Shown here: positions 43,738-53,149 of the stretch, one piece after another
Numbering within the stretch: the first letter of the stretch is position 1
Layout of the letters: the number at the start of each line of letters is the position of its first letter
Source of the DNA: G051132615 sp051132615
GTDB taxonomy: Bacteria; Pseudomonadota; Gammaproteobacteria; Burkholderiales; Neisseriaceae
Direction: 5' to 3'
NCBI RefSeq assembly: GCF_051132615.1
Contig: NZ_CP152375.1
Span: forward strand, 2,666,001 to 2,730,000
DNA length: 64,000 nt
Program-made: the position numbers and the translations under genes
Notes under the pieces: model-generated
What the model was told of the DNA's origin: nothing
The model's input: the letters and a program-made list of their open reading frames with translations, nothing else
Database searches by the model: none

Positions 43738-46700
43738 GTGATCAGTTGTGTGAATAAAGAAAAGCGTCTCTCTTTTTTGTATCAAAACCTAAAAATATTT
43801 AAACATATATGGTTTAAGCGTCTGCTAATGATAACAGTATTTTGTTTACTGTTGTTATGGGGCAGCGCTTTTGCATTATTTCAATTTTATGTACAACCTC
43901 GTTTAGAATCATATAAACAGGAGATTCAACATCAATTTCAAGAACAAACTGGTAGTATTCTTACCATAGACAGTATACAAGGATTTTGGCGTATTTTGGT
44001 GCCTGAGTTTCATTTAAAGGGGATCAAAATTGAAGATGAAGACCCTAAAAACCCGCCATTATTACTGCAAGAAATCATCGCACAACCATCATGGTGGTCT
44101 TTATTTACTTTAAGCCCTCGTTTTTCATATATTCAGATTCAAAGCCCTAAATTGGATATTGTCCGCAATAAAAATAATGAATGGTTGTTAAATGGTGTTT
44201 TATTGTCAAAGAAAGACAACAGAAAAAGCACAAATAGTAATAAGATATTTAATCTGTTGTTGCAGCAAAAACATATTCGTATCAGTAAAACACATATTAG
44301 TTTCGAGGACCAGTTTCAATCATGGCCCAAATTGATTTTAAATGAAGGTAATTTAAATTATAAGCATCGTTTTTTTCGCAATGAGCTTAATTTAGATGGT
44401 TCATTATTTGATGTGGGTAAAAGCTTTAATTTGTCGGCAGCATGGCAAGGGGATGATGTTGATCAATGGCACAATTGGCAAGGTATTGTAGATATTGGTG
44501 TGTTCAGCCAGAGTCAATCAGATTTTTCCCGATATCTTGGCTCATTATTTAAACAAGCCAATGTTGAAGGGGCTGCACTTGGGCATATTTCTTTTTCTGA
44601 AGGCACGTTAGATAAACTTTCATTTAATATGAATTTTAATAATATTCATATTACAGATTATCAGAATAACCAGATTTATTTCCCTAAATTAAGTGCAAAA
44701 GCATTTATTGAAAAAAAAGCCAAACAACACTATCAATTTGGTGTTGAGGATGTTGTGTTAGAAACAGAAGCAGGAAAAAGCCTACAAAACGGCCATTTAT
44801 TAGGTGACATTCAATTGGGTGAGCAGGGCTTTGGCTCGCTTGAAATGGATAAAATTAATTTAACCTCGTTGAATCCTATTTTAAGGCTAATTGGTGCTCA
44901 TCAAAACCCAATTGTTCGTGAGTTAAATATTCGTGGTGTAGTGCATGATTTAACAGCAAAATGGCAAGGCGACCTTTCTAAACCACATAATATTCAATTA
45001 TCCTCTGGTTTTACAGGGTTAAGCTGGCAAAGTGTTGAAAATATCCCAGGTATTGATCAAATTTCAGGGGTCATTCGCTTAGATAAAGAGAAAGGTTCTA
45101 TTGAGCTGCAAAGTGATGAAGCTAAACTAGAGATTAAAAACGCCTATAACAAACCTTTCATCCTTCAAAAATTACAAGCAAAATTAGATATTGAAAAAAC
45201 GCAAGAGCATATTATTGTTACAGTTAAAGAGTTAACAGCGCAAAATAATGCCATTAAAAACCTAAGTGTTTCTGGCTCTTATACACATTATTTAAAAAAA
45301 CAAGCTCAGGATTTAGGTGTTACCGTAAAAGCACAAGAAGAGCAAGTTGATCAACTTGATTTACAGGTTAAGGCAGATCAAGTTAATGCACAAAATATAC
45401 GTGATTTTTTGCCTGTTTTTACTAAGCCTCGTTCAAAGGAATGGTTAACGGAAGCATTTGTATCAGGGCAACTGAATAATGTAGATGCATCTATAAAAGG
45501 CAACCCTAAATTGTTCCCATTTGTTGATGGACAAGGAGGTAGTTTTTCAGCTAAAGCCGATATTGATCAATTAAACCTTTTGTTTTCGCCTGTTTGGCCT
45601 AGTATTCATAAAATGGTTGGTCAAATTCATTTTTCTAATGAGCGTCTAACGATTCATGGTAAAAGTGGGACAGCTGAAGGATTAATGCTCAGTGACACAA
45701 CTGCTATTATCCATAATCTAAAAGACAAAGATCATATGTGGATGGATATAGATGGTCAGATTAATGGCTCTTTGACACAGTTTTTGGCTTTTTCTCGGAA
45801 AACCCCCATTGTCAAATGGACGAAAGGCTTTATTGAACAAGTACAAGGGCAGGGTAATGCAGGCATGAATCTTAAACTACATATGCCCTTACAGCATGTG
45901 AAAGATACCGAAGCGGCTGCTAGTTTAAAATTATTCAACAATACCATTAGCTTTAATAAAAATCAGTCTATTCCAAAATTATCAAGTGTTAATGGTGTCA
46001 TTACTTTCACGGAAACAGGGGCTAAAAGTGAAGGCTTGAAAGCACATGCGTTTGGTGGGCAGGTATTCTTAACAACTAAAATTACATCAAGTAGGGCAAC
46101 AGAATTTTCTCTAAAGGGAAATATTGATACACAAGCATTATTGTCTTTTTATTGGCCAGAAGCCCCTCATGTGGCAAAAGGCAACTCAAATTATCAGGCC
46201 AGCTTTTTGTTGGGCAATAAAAAAGGGTTTCATCAACTTAACCTTAAGTCAGATTTAAATGGTACCACTTTTGATTTACCTATTGCTCCAGAAGAGTTAA
46301 AACCCTTAAGCTTGACATTAGATCCTCAACAAAATGAAGGTTGGTTGTTAAATACAAAATTTGGTGCCAATAATGCTTTTGTGGCTCATTTAAATCAAAA
46401 GGGGCTAGCTTCTGCCGCTATTTTGGTTGGTACTCAAACCAAACCATCTCTAAATAAAAAAGGCATACAACTGATTGCCAGACAAAATGAAATTAATTTA
46501 GGTCAATGGCTAGCCATTATTCAAACTCAAGATAAACGTTTTTCTCATCATAAAACGAATAGTAATAGTAGTACACCATTATCTTTTGATTTAAAAGCCA
46601 ATGAAATAAAATTAAATGATTTTACTTTGAAAAAAGCACTACTAAATGGCTCTTTAGAACCAAATCGGTTTTTAAAAGTAAAAATACAGTCAGATCTTGT

Positions 46701-47655
46701 TTCTGGGCAGGCTAACTTAAATTTACAGCAAAAAAATCAGCTATTGGATGTTCATTTAAGTAAATTGAATTGGACAATCAAAAAAACAAATCAAGGAAAT
46801 TCAGCTACACACATACAAGAGACAAGTTGTTTTAATCTTGAAAATATACCTAATATGAATGTGTTGGTAGATCATCTTTATATTAATCAACAAGATTATG
46901 GAGTTTTAAGTTTTTATGGAAAACATACGGATCGTACCCGTTACCAGATCACAGATCTTTTGCTCAAACATCCTAAAACGACCATAACAGGCCATGTTGC
47001 ACTTTCATCTGTCGCTCAAATATGCTCTCAAGCATCAGCTTCAGGACAGTTTAAGCTAGAAAGTTCGGATTTTGGTGGTTGGTTAAGTTCACAGGATTTG
47101 ACCAAACAATTATTGGGCACAAAAGCCACCATAAATGCAAACTTACGTTTATCGAAGATTGAACAGCTTTCTCTCGCAAATTTACAGGGTGAGCTTGATG
47201 TGTTGATGAAAAATGGACGGTTCAGTAATGTGCAGCCTGGGTTTGGGCGTGTATTGGGTTTATTTGATTTGGGTATGTTAAGAAAACGAATGATGCTTAA
47301 TTTTTCAGATGTGTTCTTGCCAGGGTTTACATTTGAAACAATTAAAGCAACAGGGGTAATTGAACAAGGAGTTTTGAATACCAGTGATTTAAAGATAGAA
47401 GCTGCAGGGCTAACAGGGAAAATGGTTGGCAACCTCAATTTACAGAAACAAAATATGGCATTGGATTTGTCTGTGACCTCAAATTTAACCTATGGGATAG
47501 TAGACAGTATTTTAAATACACAAAATAATTTACCGCAAGAACAAAAAGAAGAGTTGACTGAAGAAGAAATTGCATCATTGCCTAAAAGTGGTGTTTTAAC
47601 ACGTCGTTATCGTATTTCAGGAGCATGGCAAGATCCTAAAGTCAAACAGTATTAA
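43738..47655 (+). CDS. yhdP: AsmA-like envelope protein YhdP (TIGR02099/DUF3971)
   Basis: A 1305-residue inner-membrane-anchored periplasmic protein. One membrane helix near residues 30-50 (LLMITVFCLLLLWGSAFALF) is followed by a long, repetitive beta-rich body. YhdP, TamB and YdbH are considered bridge-like proteins moving phospholipid to the outer membrane. Family features include GFWRILVPEFHLKGIKIED near the N-terminus and, near the C-terminus, NGRFSNVQPGFGRVLGLFDLGMLRKRM. The GTG at 43738 is uncertain; another GTG lies four codons later and no ribosome-binding site is obvious. It is followed by a nitrilase gene and tldD, an order common in proteobacteria. Confidence 0.88.
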   Translation: MISCVNKEKRLSFLYQNLKIFKHIWFKRLLMITVFCLLLLWGSAFALFQFYVQPRLESYKQEIQHQFQEQTGSILTIDSIQGFWRILVPEFHLKGIKIEDEDPKNPPLLLQEIIAQPSWWSLFTLSPRFSYIQIQSPKLDIVRNKNNEWLLNGVLLSKKDNRKSTNSNKIFNLLLQQKHIRISKTHISFEDQFQSWPKLILNEGNLNYKHRFFRNELNLDGSLFDVGKSFNLSAAWQGDDVDQWHNWQGIVDIGVFSQSQSDFSRYLGSLFKQANVEGAALGHISFSEGTLDKLSFNMNFNNIHITDYQNNQIYFPKLSAKAFIEKKAKQHYQFGVEDVVLETEAGKSLQNGHLLGDIQLGEQGFGSLEMDKINLTSLNPILRLIGAHQNPIVRELNIRGVVHDLTAKWQGDLSKPHNIQLSSGFTGLSWQSVENIPGIDQISGVIRLDKEKGSIELQSDEAKLEIKNAYNKPFILQKLQAKLDIEKTQEHIIVTVKELTAQNNAIKNLSVSGSYTHYLKKQAQDLGVTVKAQEEQVDQLDLQVKADQVNAQNIRDFLPVFTKPRSKEWLTEAFVSGQLNNVDASIKGNPKLFPFVDGQGGSFSAKADIDQLNLLFSPVWPSIHKMVGQIHFSNERLTIHGKSGTAEGLMLSDTTAIIHNLKDKDHMWMDIDGQINGSLTQFLAFSRKTPIVKWTKGFIEQVQGQGNAGMNLKLHMPLQHVKDTEAAASLKLFNNTISFNKNQSIPKLSSVNGVITFTETGAKSEGLKAHAFGGQVFLTTKITSSRATEFSLKGNIDTQALLSFYWPEAPHVAKGNSNYQASFLLGNKKGFHQLNLKSDLNGTTFDLPIAPEELKPLSLTLDPQQNEGWLLNTKFGANNAFVAHLNQKGLASAAILVGTQTKPSLNKKGIQLIARQNEINLGQWLAIIQTQDKRFSHHKTNSNSSTPLSFDLKANEIKLNDFTLKKALLNGSLEPNRFLKVKIQSDLVSGQANLNLQQKNQLLDVHLSKLNWTIKKTNQGNSATHIQETSCFNLENIPNMNVLVDHLYINQQDYGVLSFYGKHTDRTRYQITDLLLKHPKTTITGHVALSSVAQICSQASASGQFKLESSDFGGWLSSQDLTKQLLGTKATINANLRLSKIEQLSLANLQGELDVLMKNGRFSNVQPGFGRVLGLFDLGMLRKRMMLNFSDVFLPGFTFETIKATGVIEQGVLNTSDLKIEAAGLTGKMVGNLNLQKQNMALDLSVTSNLTYGIVDSILNTQNNLPQEQKEELTEEEIASLPKSGVLTRRYRISGAWQDPKVKQY

Positions 47656-47683
47656 GTTGGGTTAAATATGGAGATTCTGATTG

Positions 47684-47717
47684 TATAGCTAAAATTTCTG
47701 TTTCTTATAGCTAAAAT
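47684..47717. repeat. Two 12-bp direct repeats, 22 bp apart
   Basis: TATAGCTAAAAT occurs at 47684-47695 and again at 47706-47717. The 22-bp start-to-start spacing is about two helical turns, suggesting a tandem operator upstream of the nitrilase-tldD genes. Function unknown. Confidence 0.4.
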
Positions 47718-47814
47718 CTAAAAAGAAAATAGTATGATGATAAAAGAAAAACCAGTGATGAAGATATTATTACTGTTTAATTTTGTGAGGTTTTTGAAAT
47801 AAATGGGGCGTTTC

Positions 47815-48624
47815 ATGGAAAAAGTACATTTAGCTGCAGTACAAATGATTTCTGGCTCTGATGTGTCACAAAATATACAAACGATGACCCGTTTGGTTCA
47901 GGATACAGCCAAAAAAGGTGCAAAAATTGTTTTGTTACCCGAATTTTGGGCATTTATGGGTGCTAAGGATGTAGATAAATTGGCGATTGCCGAGACTTAC
48001 CAAAATGGTGTACTGCAAACAGTCATGAGCCATTTGGCAAAAGAATGTCAAGTTTATTTAGTCGGTGGCACCATTCCATTAGTCAGTCCAAACCCCAAAA
48101 AAGTCTACAACAGTATGTTAACCTTTGACCCTCAAGGTCAATGTGTTGGTCGTTATGATAAAATACACTTATTTAGCTATAAAGGTGCGGGGGAATCTTT
48201 TTCTGAGGCTGATACCATTTTGGCAGGAGGCTCAATAAGTAAATTAATACTTCCTTTTATCAATATAGCCCAAGCAATTTGTTATGATTTGCGGTTTCCT
48301 GAATTATTTAGAATGCAGCAAAATTTTGACTTGATCTTATTGCCTGCTGCATTCACTTATACAACAGGTAAAGCTCATTGGTTGACATTATTAACGGCAA
48401 GAGCAATAGAAAGTCAAAGCTATTTACTGGCAAGTAATCAAGGTGGAGTACATGAGAACGGTCGGCGTACTTTTGGACACAGTGTCTTGATTTCCCCTTG
48501 GGGGGAGATTCTTGATGCATTAGAAGAAGGTGAAGGTATTGTACAGGGTATGCTTGATTTTGGTTATTTAAACAGCATCCGCCGACATTTGCCTGCATTA
48601 GAAAACCAAGTTTTTAAAATATAA
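47815..48624 (+). CDS. Nitrilase-family carbon-nitrogen hydrolase (Nit/YbeM type)
   Basis: A 269-residue cytoplasmic amidase, starting at MEKVHLAAVQM (47815) rather than the ATG four codons earlier. The Glu-Lys-Cys triad is visible: E in VLLPEFWAF, K in YDKIHLFSY, and C in AQAICYDLRFPELFR. The protein resembles Nit1/YbeM proteins, which in E. coli and eukaryotes remove deaminated glutathione, so repair of that metabolite is a reasonable guess. It lies between yhdP and tldD, which is a conserved neighbourhood, and precedes tldD by 24 bases. Confidence 0.85.
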   Translation: MEKVHLAAVQMISGSDVSQNIQTMTRLVQDTAKKGAKIVLLPEFWAFMGAKDVDKLAIAETYQNGVLQTVMSHLAKECQVYLVGGTIPLVSPNPKKVYNSMLTFDPQGQCVGRYDKIHLFSYKGAGESFSEADTILAGGSISKLILPFINIAQAICYDLRFPELFRMQQNFDLILLPAAFTYTTGKAHWLTLLTARAIESQSYLLASNQGGVHENGRRTFGHSVLISPWGEILDALEEGEGIVQGMLDFGYLNSIRRHLPALENQVFKI

Positions 48625-48648
48625 TGGATTTTTCCAGAAAGTTAATCA

Positions 48649-50094
48649 ATGTCTGAACAATCTTATCAACAGGCTCAAAAACTATTATTAGAGCAAAATC
48701 AAATTTCAGATAGTGTACTCAATAAAACATTTGCTCATATAGCACGACATAGTATTGATTATGCAGATTTATATTTCCAGCATAGTTTGTATGAAACGTG
48801 GTTTTTAGAAGAAGGTATCGTTAAGTCAGGCAGTTTTAATATCGCTCAAGGGGTAGGTGTTCGGGCTGTTAGTGCAGATAAAACGGCTTTGGCTTATTCT
48901 GATCAAATTAGTGAGCAAAGTTTAATTCAGGCTGCAACACATGTCCGTGCTATAGGCAGCACAGGTACGCCTTTTGAAGCCGCAATTACAAAACCCATTA
49001 ATCGTAAGCCTCTTTTTACTTTGGATAACCCAATTAATAGTAAAGAAGCCATTGATAAAATTCAATTATTGCACAAAATAGAGCAACAAGCTAAAGCACA
49101 AGACAGCCGAGTGATTCAGGTTATGGCTGGTTTAACTTGTGAATATGATACAGTGTTTATTGCCCGTTTAGATGGAAAAAGAGCTGCTGATATTCGCCCT
49201 CTAATTCATTTATCCATTCATGTCATTGTTAGTCAAAATGGTAAGAAAGAACAAGCTTCAGGTGGGATAGGCGGGCGATACACACTTGATTATTTTGATG
49301 ATGAGAAAGTTGAGCATCAAGTGCATAAAATTGTGCAGCAAGCTTTAACGAATTTAGAAGCAAAGCCAGCACCAGCAGGGCAAATGACAGTTGTTCTTGG
49401 TAATGGTTGGCCTGGTGTTCTATTACATGAAGCTATTGGCCATGGTTTAGAAGGAGATTTTAACCGAAAAGGTACATCCGCTTTTAGTAAAAAAATGGGA
49501 CAAAGAGTTGCAGCCAAAGGGGTTACGATTGTTGATAACGGTAGTATTGCCAATAGAAGAGGCTCTTTAACAGTAGATGATGAGGGAAATTTAACACAAG
49601 CGACAACATTAATTGAAGATGGTGTTCTTGTTGGCTATTTACAAGATGAAATGAATGCTCGATTAATGGGCTCTGTGTCTACTGGAAATGGGCGACGTGA
49701 GAGTTATGCATGCACGACTATGCCAAGAATGACCAATACTTATATGGAAAATGGACAGTATGAGCCAGCTGAGATTATTGCCTCAGTAAAAGATGGTATT
49801 TTCGCCAGCAATTTTGGTGGAGGTCAAGTAGATATTACCAATGGAAAATTTGTTTTTAGTGCTTCAGAAGCGTGGAAAATTGAAAATGGAAAGTTAGTCT
49901 ATCCTATTAAAGGTGCTACATTAATAGGTGATGGACCTGATGTGTTAAACTATGTCAGCATGATTGGTCATGATTTGGCTTTAGACAGCGGTATTGGTGT
50001 GTGTGGTAAAGAAGGGCAAAGTGTACCTGTTGGTGTTGGACAGCCAACATTGAGAATTGACGGTGGTTTAACTGTAGGTGGTAGTGAACTTTAG
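48649..50094 (+). CDS. tldD: Metalloprotease TldD
   Basis: TldD partners with TldE(PmbA) to form a zinc protease that trims peptides such as microcin B17 and CcdA. It has 481 residues. The active-site helix is HEAIGHGLEGD with H260, E261 and H265 as the HExxxH zinc motif. The C-terminal cysteine/glycine segment GIGVCGKEGQSVPVGVGQPTLRIDGGLTVGG completes the site. A tldE gene is not in the window. It is followed by a TusA-like gene after seven bases. Confidence 0.95.
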   Translation: MSEQSYQQAQKLLLEQNQISDSVLNKTFAHIARHSIDYADLYFQHSLYETWFLEEGIVKSGSFNIAQGVGVRAVSADKTALAYSDQISEQSLIQAATHVRAIGSTGTPFEAAITKPINRKPLFTLDNPINSKEAIDKIQLLHKIEQQAKAQDSRVIQVMAGLTCEYDTVFIARLDGKRAADIRPLIHLSIHVIVSQNGKKEQASGGIGGRYTLDYFDDEKVEHQVHKIVQQALTNLEAKPAPAGQMTVVLGNGWPGVLLHEAIGHGLEGDFNRKGTSAFSKKMGQRVAAKGVTIVDNGSIANRRGSLTVDDEGNLTQATTLIEDGVLVGYLQDEMNARLMGSVSTGNGRRESYACTTMPRMTNTYMENGQYEPAEIIASVKDGIFASNFGGGQVDITNGKFVFSASEAWKIENGKLVYPIKGATLIGDGPDVLNYVSMIGHDLALDSGIGVCGKEGQSVPVGVGQPTLRIDGGLTVGGSEL

Positions 50095-50101
50095 GTAAAA
50101 A

Positions 50102-50347
50102 ATGATGACTATAGATATGAGTTTGGATGTGAAAGGACTCAATTGCCCTTTACCCATGTTAAAAGCTAAAAAAACATTGGCAACAATGCAAGGTGGGCAA
50201 ACATTGGAAGTTTGGGCAACGGATAAGAACGTTTGTGATGATTTTAAAGCTTTTTGCCATCATACTGGTCATCAGTTACTGATGTGTGAGCAACCTGATG
50301 CCAACGAAGTAACCTTTCGAATTCTGGTGAAAAGAAAAGACGATTAA
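50102..50347 (+). CDS. TusA-family sulfur carrier
   Basis: An 81-residue TusA-fold protein. The signature CPxP-type motif is in LDVKGLNCPLPMLKAKKTL, whose cysteine (about residue 16) carries persulfide. TusA passes sulfur from IscS to MnmA for tRNA 2-thiolation, and MnmA is encoded in this window; YeeD- or TsuB-like roles are alternatives. It has paired start codons ATGATG. It sits seven bases after tldD and two bases before pyrC, so all three are co-transcribed. Confidence 0.85.
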   Translation: MMTIDMSLDVKGLNCPLPMLKAKKTLATMQGGQTLEVWATDKNVCDDFKAFCHHTGHQLLMCEQPDANEVTFRILVKRKDD

Positions 50348-50349
50348 TT

Positions 50350-51381
50350 ATGGAAAAAATAGAAATCATACAACCAGATGACATGCATTTACACTTAAGA
50401 GATGGTGCAGCATTGGTTTCGGTTTTACCTTATAGTGCAAAACAAGTGGCTAGAGCTGTCATTATGCCTAATTTAAAACCGCCAGTTGTTTGTGTTGCAG
50501 ATGCATTGGCGTATAAACAAAGAATTTTAAATGCAAGGCCACAAGGAAGTAGCTTTGAACCGTTAATGACCTTATATCTAACTGATAAAACAACGCCAGC
50601 TATGGTTGCTGAGGCAAAACATGCTGGTGTTGTTGCATTTAAGCTTTACCCTGCGGGTGCAACCACTAACTCTGACTCAGGTGTAACTGATTTATTTAAA
50701 TTAATGCCTGTTCTGGAAAAAATGGTACAAGAGGATATGTCTTTATTGGTACATGGAGAAGTAACCGATGAGAGTGTTGATATTTTTGATCGGGAAGCTG
50801 TTTTTATTGATCAAATATTACAACCTTTGATCAAGCATTTACCTGAATTAAGAATTGTTTTTGAGCACATTACCACAGAACAAGCGGCTCAATTTGTGGC
50901 TTCCTCTTCTTCGCAAATTGCGGCAACTGTGACACCACAGCATTTATTGTTTAATCGAAATGATATGCTGGTTGGTGGCATTAAACCGCATTTTTATTGT
51001 TTACCTGTATTAAAAAGAGCGAAGCATCAGTTTGCTTTATTAAAAGCAGTGACAGGAGATTATGCTGCTCGTTTTTTTATGGGAACAGACAGTGCTCCTC
51101 ACGCTCAGCATGCTAAAGAAAATGCTTGTGGGTGTGCAGGTGTATTCAGTGCACATGCTGCTGTAGAGTTTTATGCGCAAGCTTTTGAGCAAATGGGCGC
51201 TTTAGATAAGTTAGAAGCTTTCACCAGTGTGAATGGTGCTCAGTTTTATAAATTGCCGATTAATCGTTCAAAAATAACATTAATAAGAAACAAACAACAA
51301 ATAGCACAAAGAATCCAGTTTGCTGATGATTGGCTTATTCCTATGAATGCAGGCCAGATGTGTGATTGGTGTGTAAATTAA
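50350..51381 (+). CDS. pyrC: Dihydroorotase (class II, E. coli type)
   Basis: Closes carbamoyl-aspartate to dihydroorotate in pyrimidine synthesis. It has 343 residues. The zinc-binding H13-x-H15-x-R17 is in DDMHLHLRDG, the carboxylated lysine K98 is in VVAFKLYPAGATTNSDSGV, a further histidine is in LLVHGEVTDE, and the aspartate is in FMGTDSAPHAQHAKE. It is the last gene of the yhdP-nitrilase-tldD-tusA-like-pyrC run. A weak stem, GCCTTAA/TTAAGGC at 51453-51469, lies downstream. Confidence 0.97.
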   Translation: MEKIEIIQPDDMHLHLRDGAALVSVLPYSAKQVARAVIMPNLKPPVVCVADALAYKQRILNARPQGSSFEPLMTLYLTDKTTPAMVAEAKHAGVVAFKLYPAGATTNSDSGVTDLFKLMPVLEKMVQEDMSLLVHGEVTDESVDIFDREAVFIDQILQPLIKHLPELRIVFEHITTEQAAQFVASSSSQIAATVTPQHLLFNRNDMLVGGIKPHFYCLPVLKRAKHQFALLKAVTGDYAARFFMGTDSAPHAQHAKENACGCAGVFSAHAAVEFYAQAFEQMGALDKLEAFTSVNGAQFYKLPINRSKITLIRNKQQIAQRIQFADDWLIPMNAGQMCDWCVN

Positions 51382-51452
51382 CTTACATTTTGTAATAAAT
51401 TTATATACAACAGAGTGTATGTTAAAGTATTATATTATATATAATAAAAATG

Positions 51453-51469
51453 GCCTTAATAGTTAAGGC
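51453..51469. terminator. Small stem-loop between pyrC and the LysM-FecR gene
   Basis: GCCTTAA and TTAAGGC pair around TAG. No T-run follows, so it could be a weak terminator for pyrC or an operator for the downstream pair. Confidence 0.3.
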
Positions 51470-51585
51470 GTATTATTAAAATAATATATTTAATTGTATT
51501 GCTATGCATGATAAAATGATACTCAGCTCAAAGTTATTGTTTCTAATAGTGGATGAACATGTTTTTAGAGTGTCAGGATAATTTT

Positions 51586-53142
51586 ATGAAAAATCTATGT
51601 CGAAAAGTCTTGGTTTTTTTAGGAATTGCTTTGTTTTCTGGAGCAATTGGAGCCGCTGACACTGCTTATTGGGAGTATCGCGTTCGGGAAGGGGATAATT
51701 TATGGTCTTTTTCAGAAAGGCATTTAATTAGCCCAGCATATGCCTTGCGTTTACGTACATTAAATAAAATTGCAGACCCATATAATATTCGTCCAAATAC
51801 CATCTTAAAAGTACCCTTTCAGTGGGGAAAGAAGATTGCTGCATCTGCAAGTATTGCTTCCTTTTCAGGTAAAGTAACGGTAAAGGTTAATGGCCAATCC
51901 CAAAATGTTAGTGTCGGGTTAACCTTGCCTGCAGGCACACATATTACAACAGATAAAAAATCTCAAGCGACTTTGCGTTTTGCTGATGGTTCGCATCTTA
52001 TTTTAAGTAATGATACCAGTATCGTTTTAGGGCAACAGACCTATTATCCGACTACTGGCGCATCTCATAATAAAATTGAATTAGAAAAAGGCAGTGTTAA
52101 GGGCGATATTGAACATCCTCCCTTAATGAATAACCGCTATGAAATTCAAACAAGAACAGCTGTTACTGCGGTTAAAGGGACAGAGTTGGATGTTAGCGTA
52201 GATGATGAAGGTAAAACCAGAACTTCAGTGTACTCAGGCGTTGTTGATGTTTCTTCGGGTAAAGATAAAATAGAGCTTGAAAAAGGGTATGGTTCTTTGG
52301 TTAAGGGGCATTCTAATTTAACCAAAGAAGAGCTTTTAGTTGCTCCTGATTTTGAGAAGGCGCCAGAGGAGTTTGTTCGGAATCTGCCGCAGTTTTCTTG
52401 GAAAAATATTAAAGATGCTAAAAGTTACCAAGTAGAACTATATAAGTATGATGGCAGAAGAATAGAATTACTCAGTAGTTATCAAACTGAATATAATAAA
52501 GTCATCTTTCCAATTATGGTTAATGGCCAGTACGTTGCTAATGTGTCGGGTATTCCTGAATCTGGCTTATTGGGTATTCCTACAAAAGTACCCTTTCAGG
52601 TGAAAGTTAATCCTCTTCCTCCTTTAATTGTTAGCCCTGGCGTAAACGATACTATTTTTAGTAAAACAGTTGATTTACACTTAGGTAAATCGAAAGAATA
52701 TAGTGCTTACGTTGTTGAATACACAAAAGATGTAAACTTTAAAGAGAATATCCTGCAACACAAAATAGACGTAAATGATAAAGAAATAGCGTTTTCTGTC
52801 CCAGAATCAGGGGTATGGTACTGGCGGGTTGCTGGTGTTGATAAGAAAAAACAAACAGGAGTATTCAGTGGTGTCAATAAATTACAAGTAGGCACATTAA
52901 AAAGGAAGTCAGAAATCACTTTACGAGCATTCTCTATTGATAATAAAGATGTGACTTATGAATTAGTTTTAACAAAAGAAGATAAAAACGGGCAATCAGT
53001 TAATGTGTATAATAACGTAAATAAAGAACCTGTTTGGCAGTTAAAAGATGTTCAAGCTGGTCAGCAATATGAAGCTCAAGTGAATTATTTATTACATGGT
53101 GAGGTGCTTTTGAAAATGCCTGTGCAGCTAGTGAGTTGGTGA
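51586..53142 (+). CDS. Exported LysM-FecR domain protein
   Basis: A 518-residue periplasmic or surface protein. The ATG at 51586 is preceded by AGGA with 7-base spacing and gives a clean signal peptide (MKNLCRKVLVFLGIALFSGAIGA). Residues about 30-80 form a LysM module (YRVREGDNLWSFSERHL then RPNTILKVP) that should bind peptidoglycan. Residues about 88-235 match a FecR-type beta domain (VSVGLTLPAGTHITTDKKSQATLRFADGSHLIL; AVTAVKGTELDVSVDDEG). The rest looks like fibronectin-III-like repeats (FSWKNIKDAKSYQVELY; VPESGVWYWRVAGVD). It sits seven bases before a CHASE2-GGDEF cyclase gene, so it probably acts as the periplasmic partner of that sensor. This is not a FecR iron-signalling protein: no sigma factor is nearby. 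Confidence 0.85.
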   Translation: MKNLCRKVLVFLGIALFSGAIGAADTAYWEYRVREGDNLWSFSERHLISPAYALRLRTLNKIADPYNIRPNTILKVPFQWGKKIAASASIASFSGKVTVKVNGQSQNVSVGLTLPAGTHITTDKKSQATLRFADGSHLILSNDTSIVLGQQTYYPTTGASHNKIELEKGSVKGDIEHPPLMNNRYEIQTRTAVTAVKGTELDVSVDDEGKTRTSVYSGVVDVSSGKDKIELEKGYGSLVKGHSNLTKEELLVAPDFEKAPEEFVRNLPQFSWKNIKDAKSYQVELYKYDGRRIELLSSYQTEYNKVIFPIMVNGQYVANVSGIPESGLLGIPTKVPFQVKVNPLPPLIVSPGVNDTIFSKTVDLHLGKSKEYSAYVVEYTKDVNFKENILQHKIDVNDKEIAFSVPESGVWYWRVAGVDKKKQTGVFSGVNKLQVGTLKRKSEITLRAFSIDNKDVTYELVLTKEDKNGQSVNVYNNVNKEPVWQLKDVQAGQQYEAQVNYLLHGEVLLKMPVQLVSW

Positions 53143-53149
53143 TTGATTT

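Noticed and set aside
51586..53142. FecR-type anti-sigma/iron signalling system
   Set aside because: No FecI sigma factor or TonB receptor is nearby, and the protein has LysM and a signal peptide rather than a FecR anti-sigma layout.
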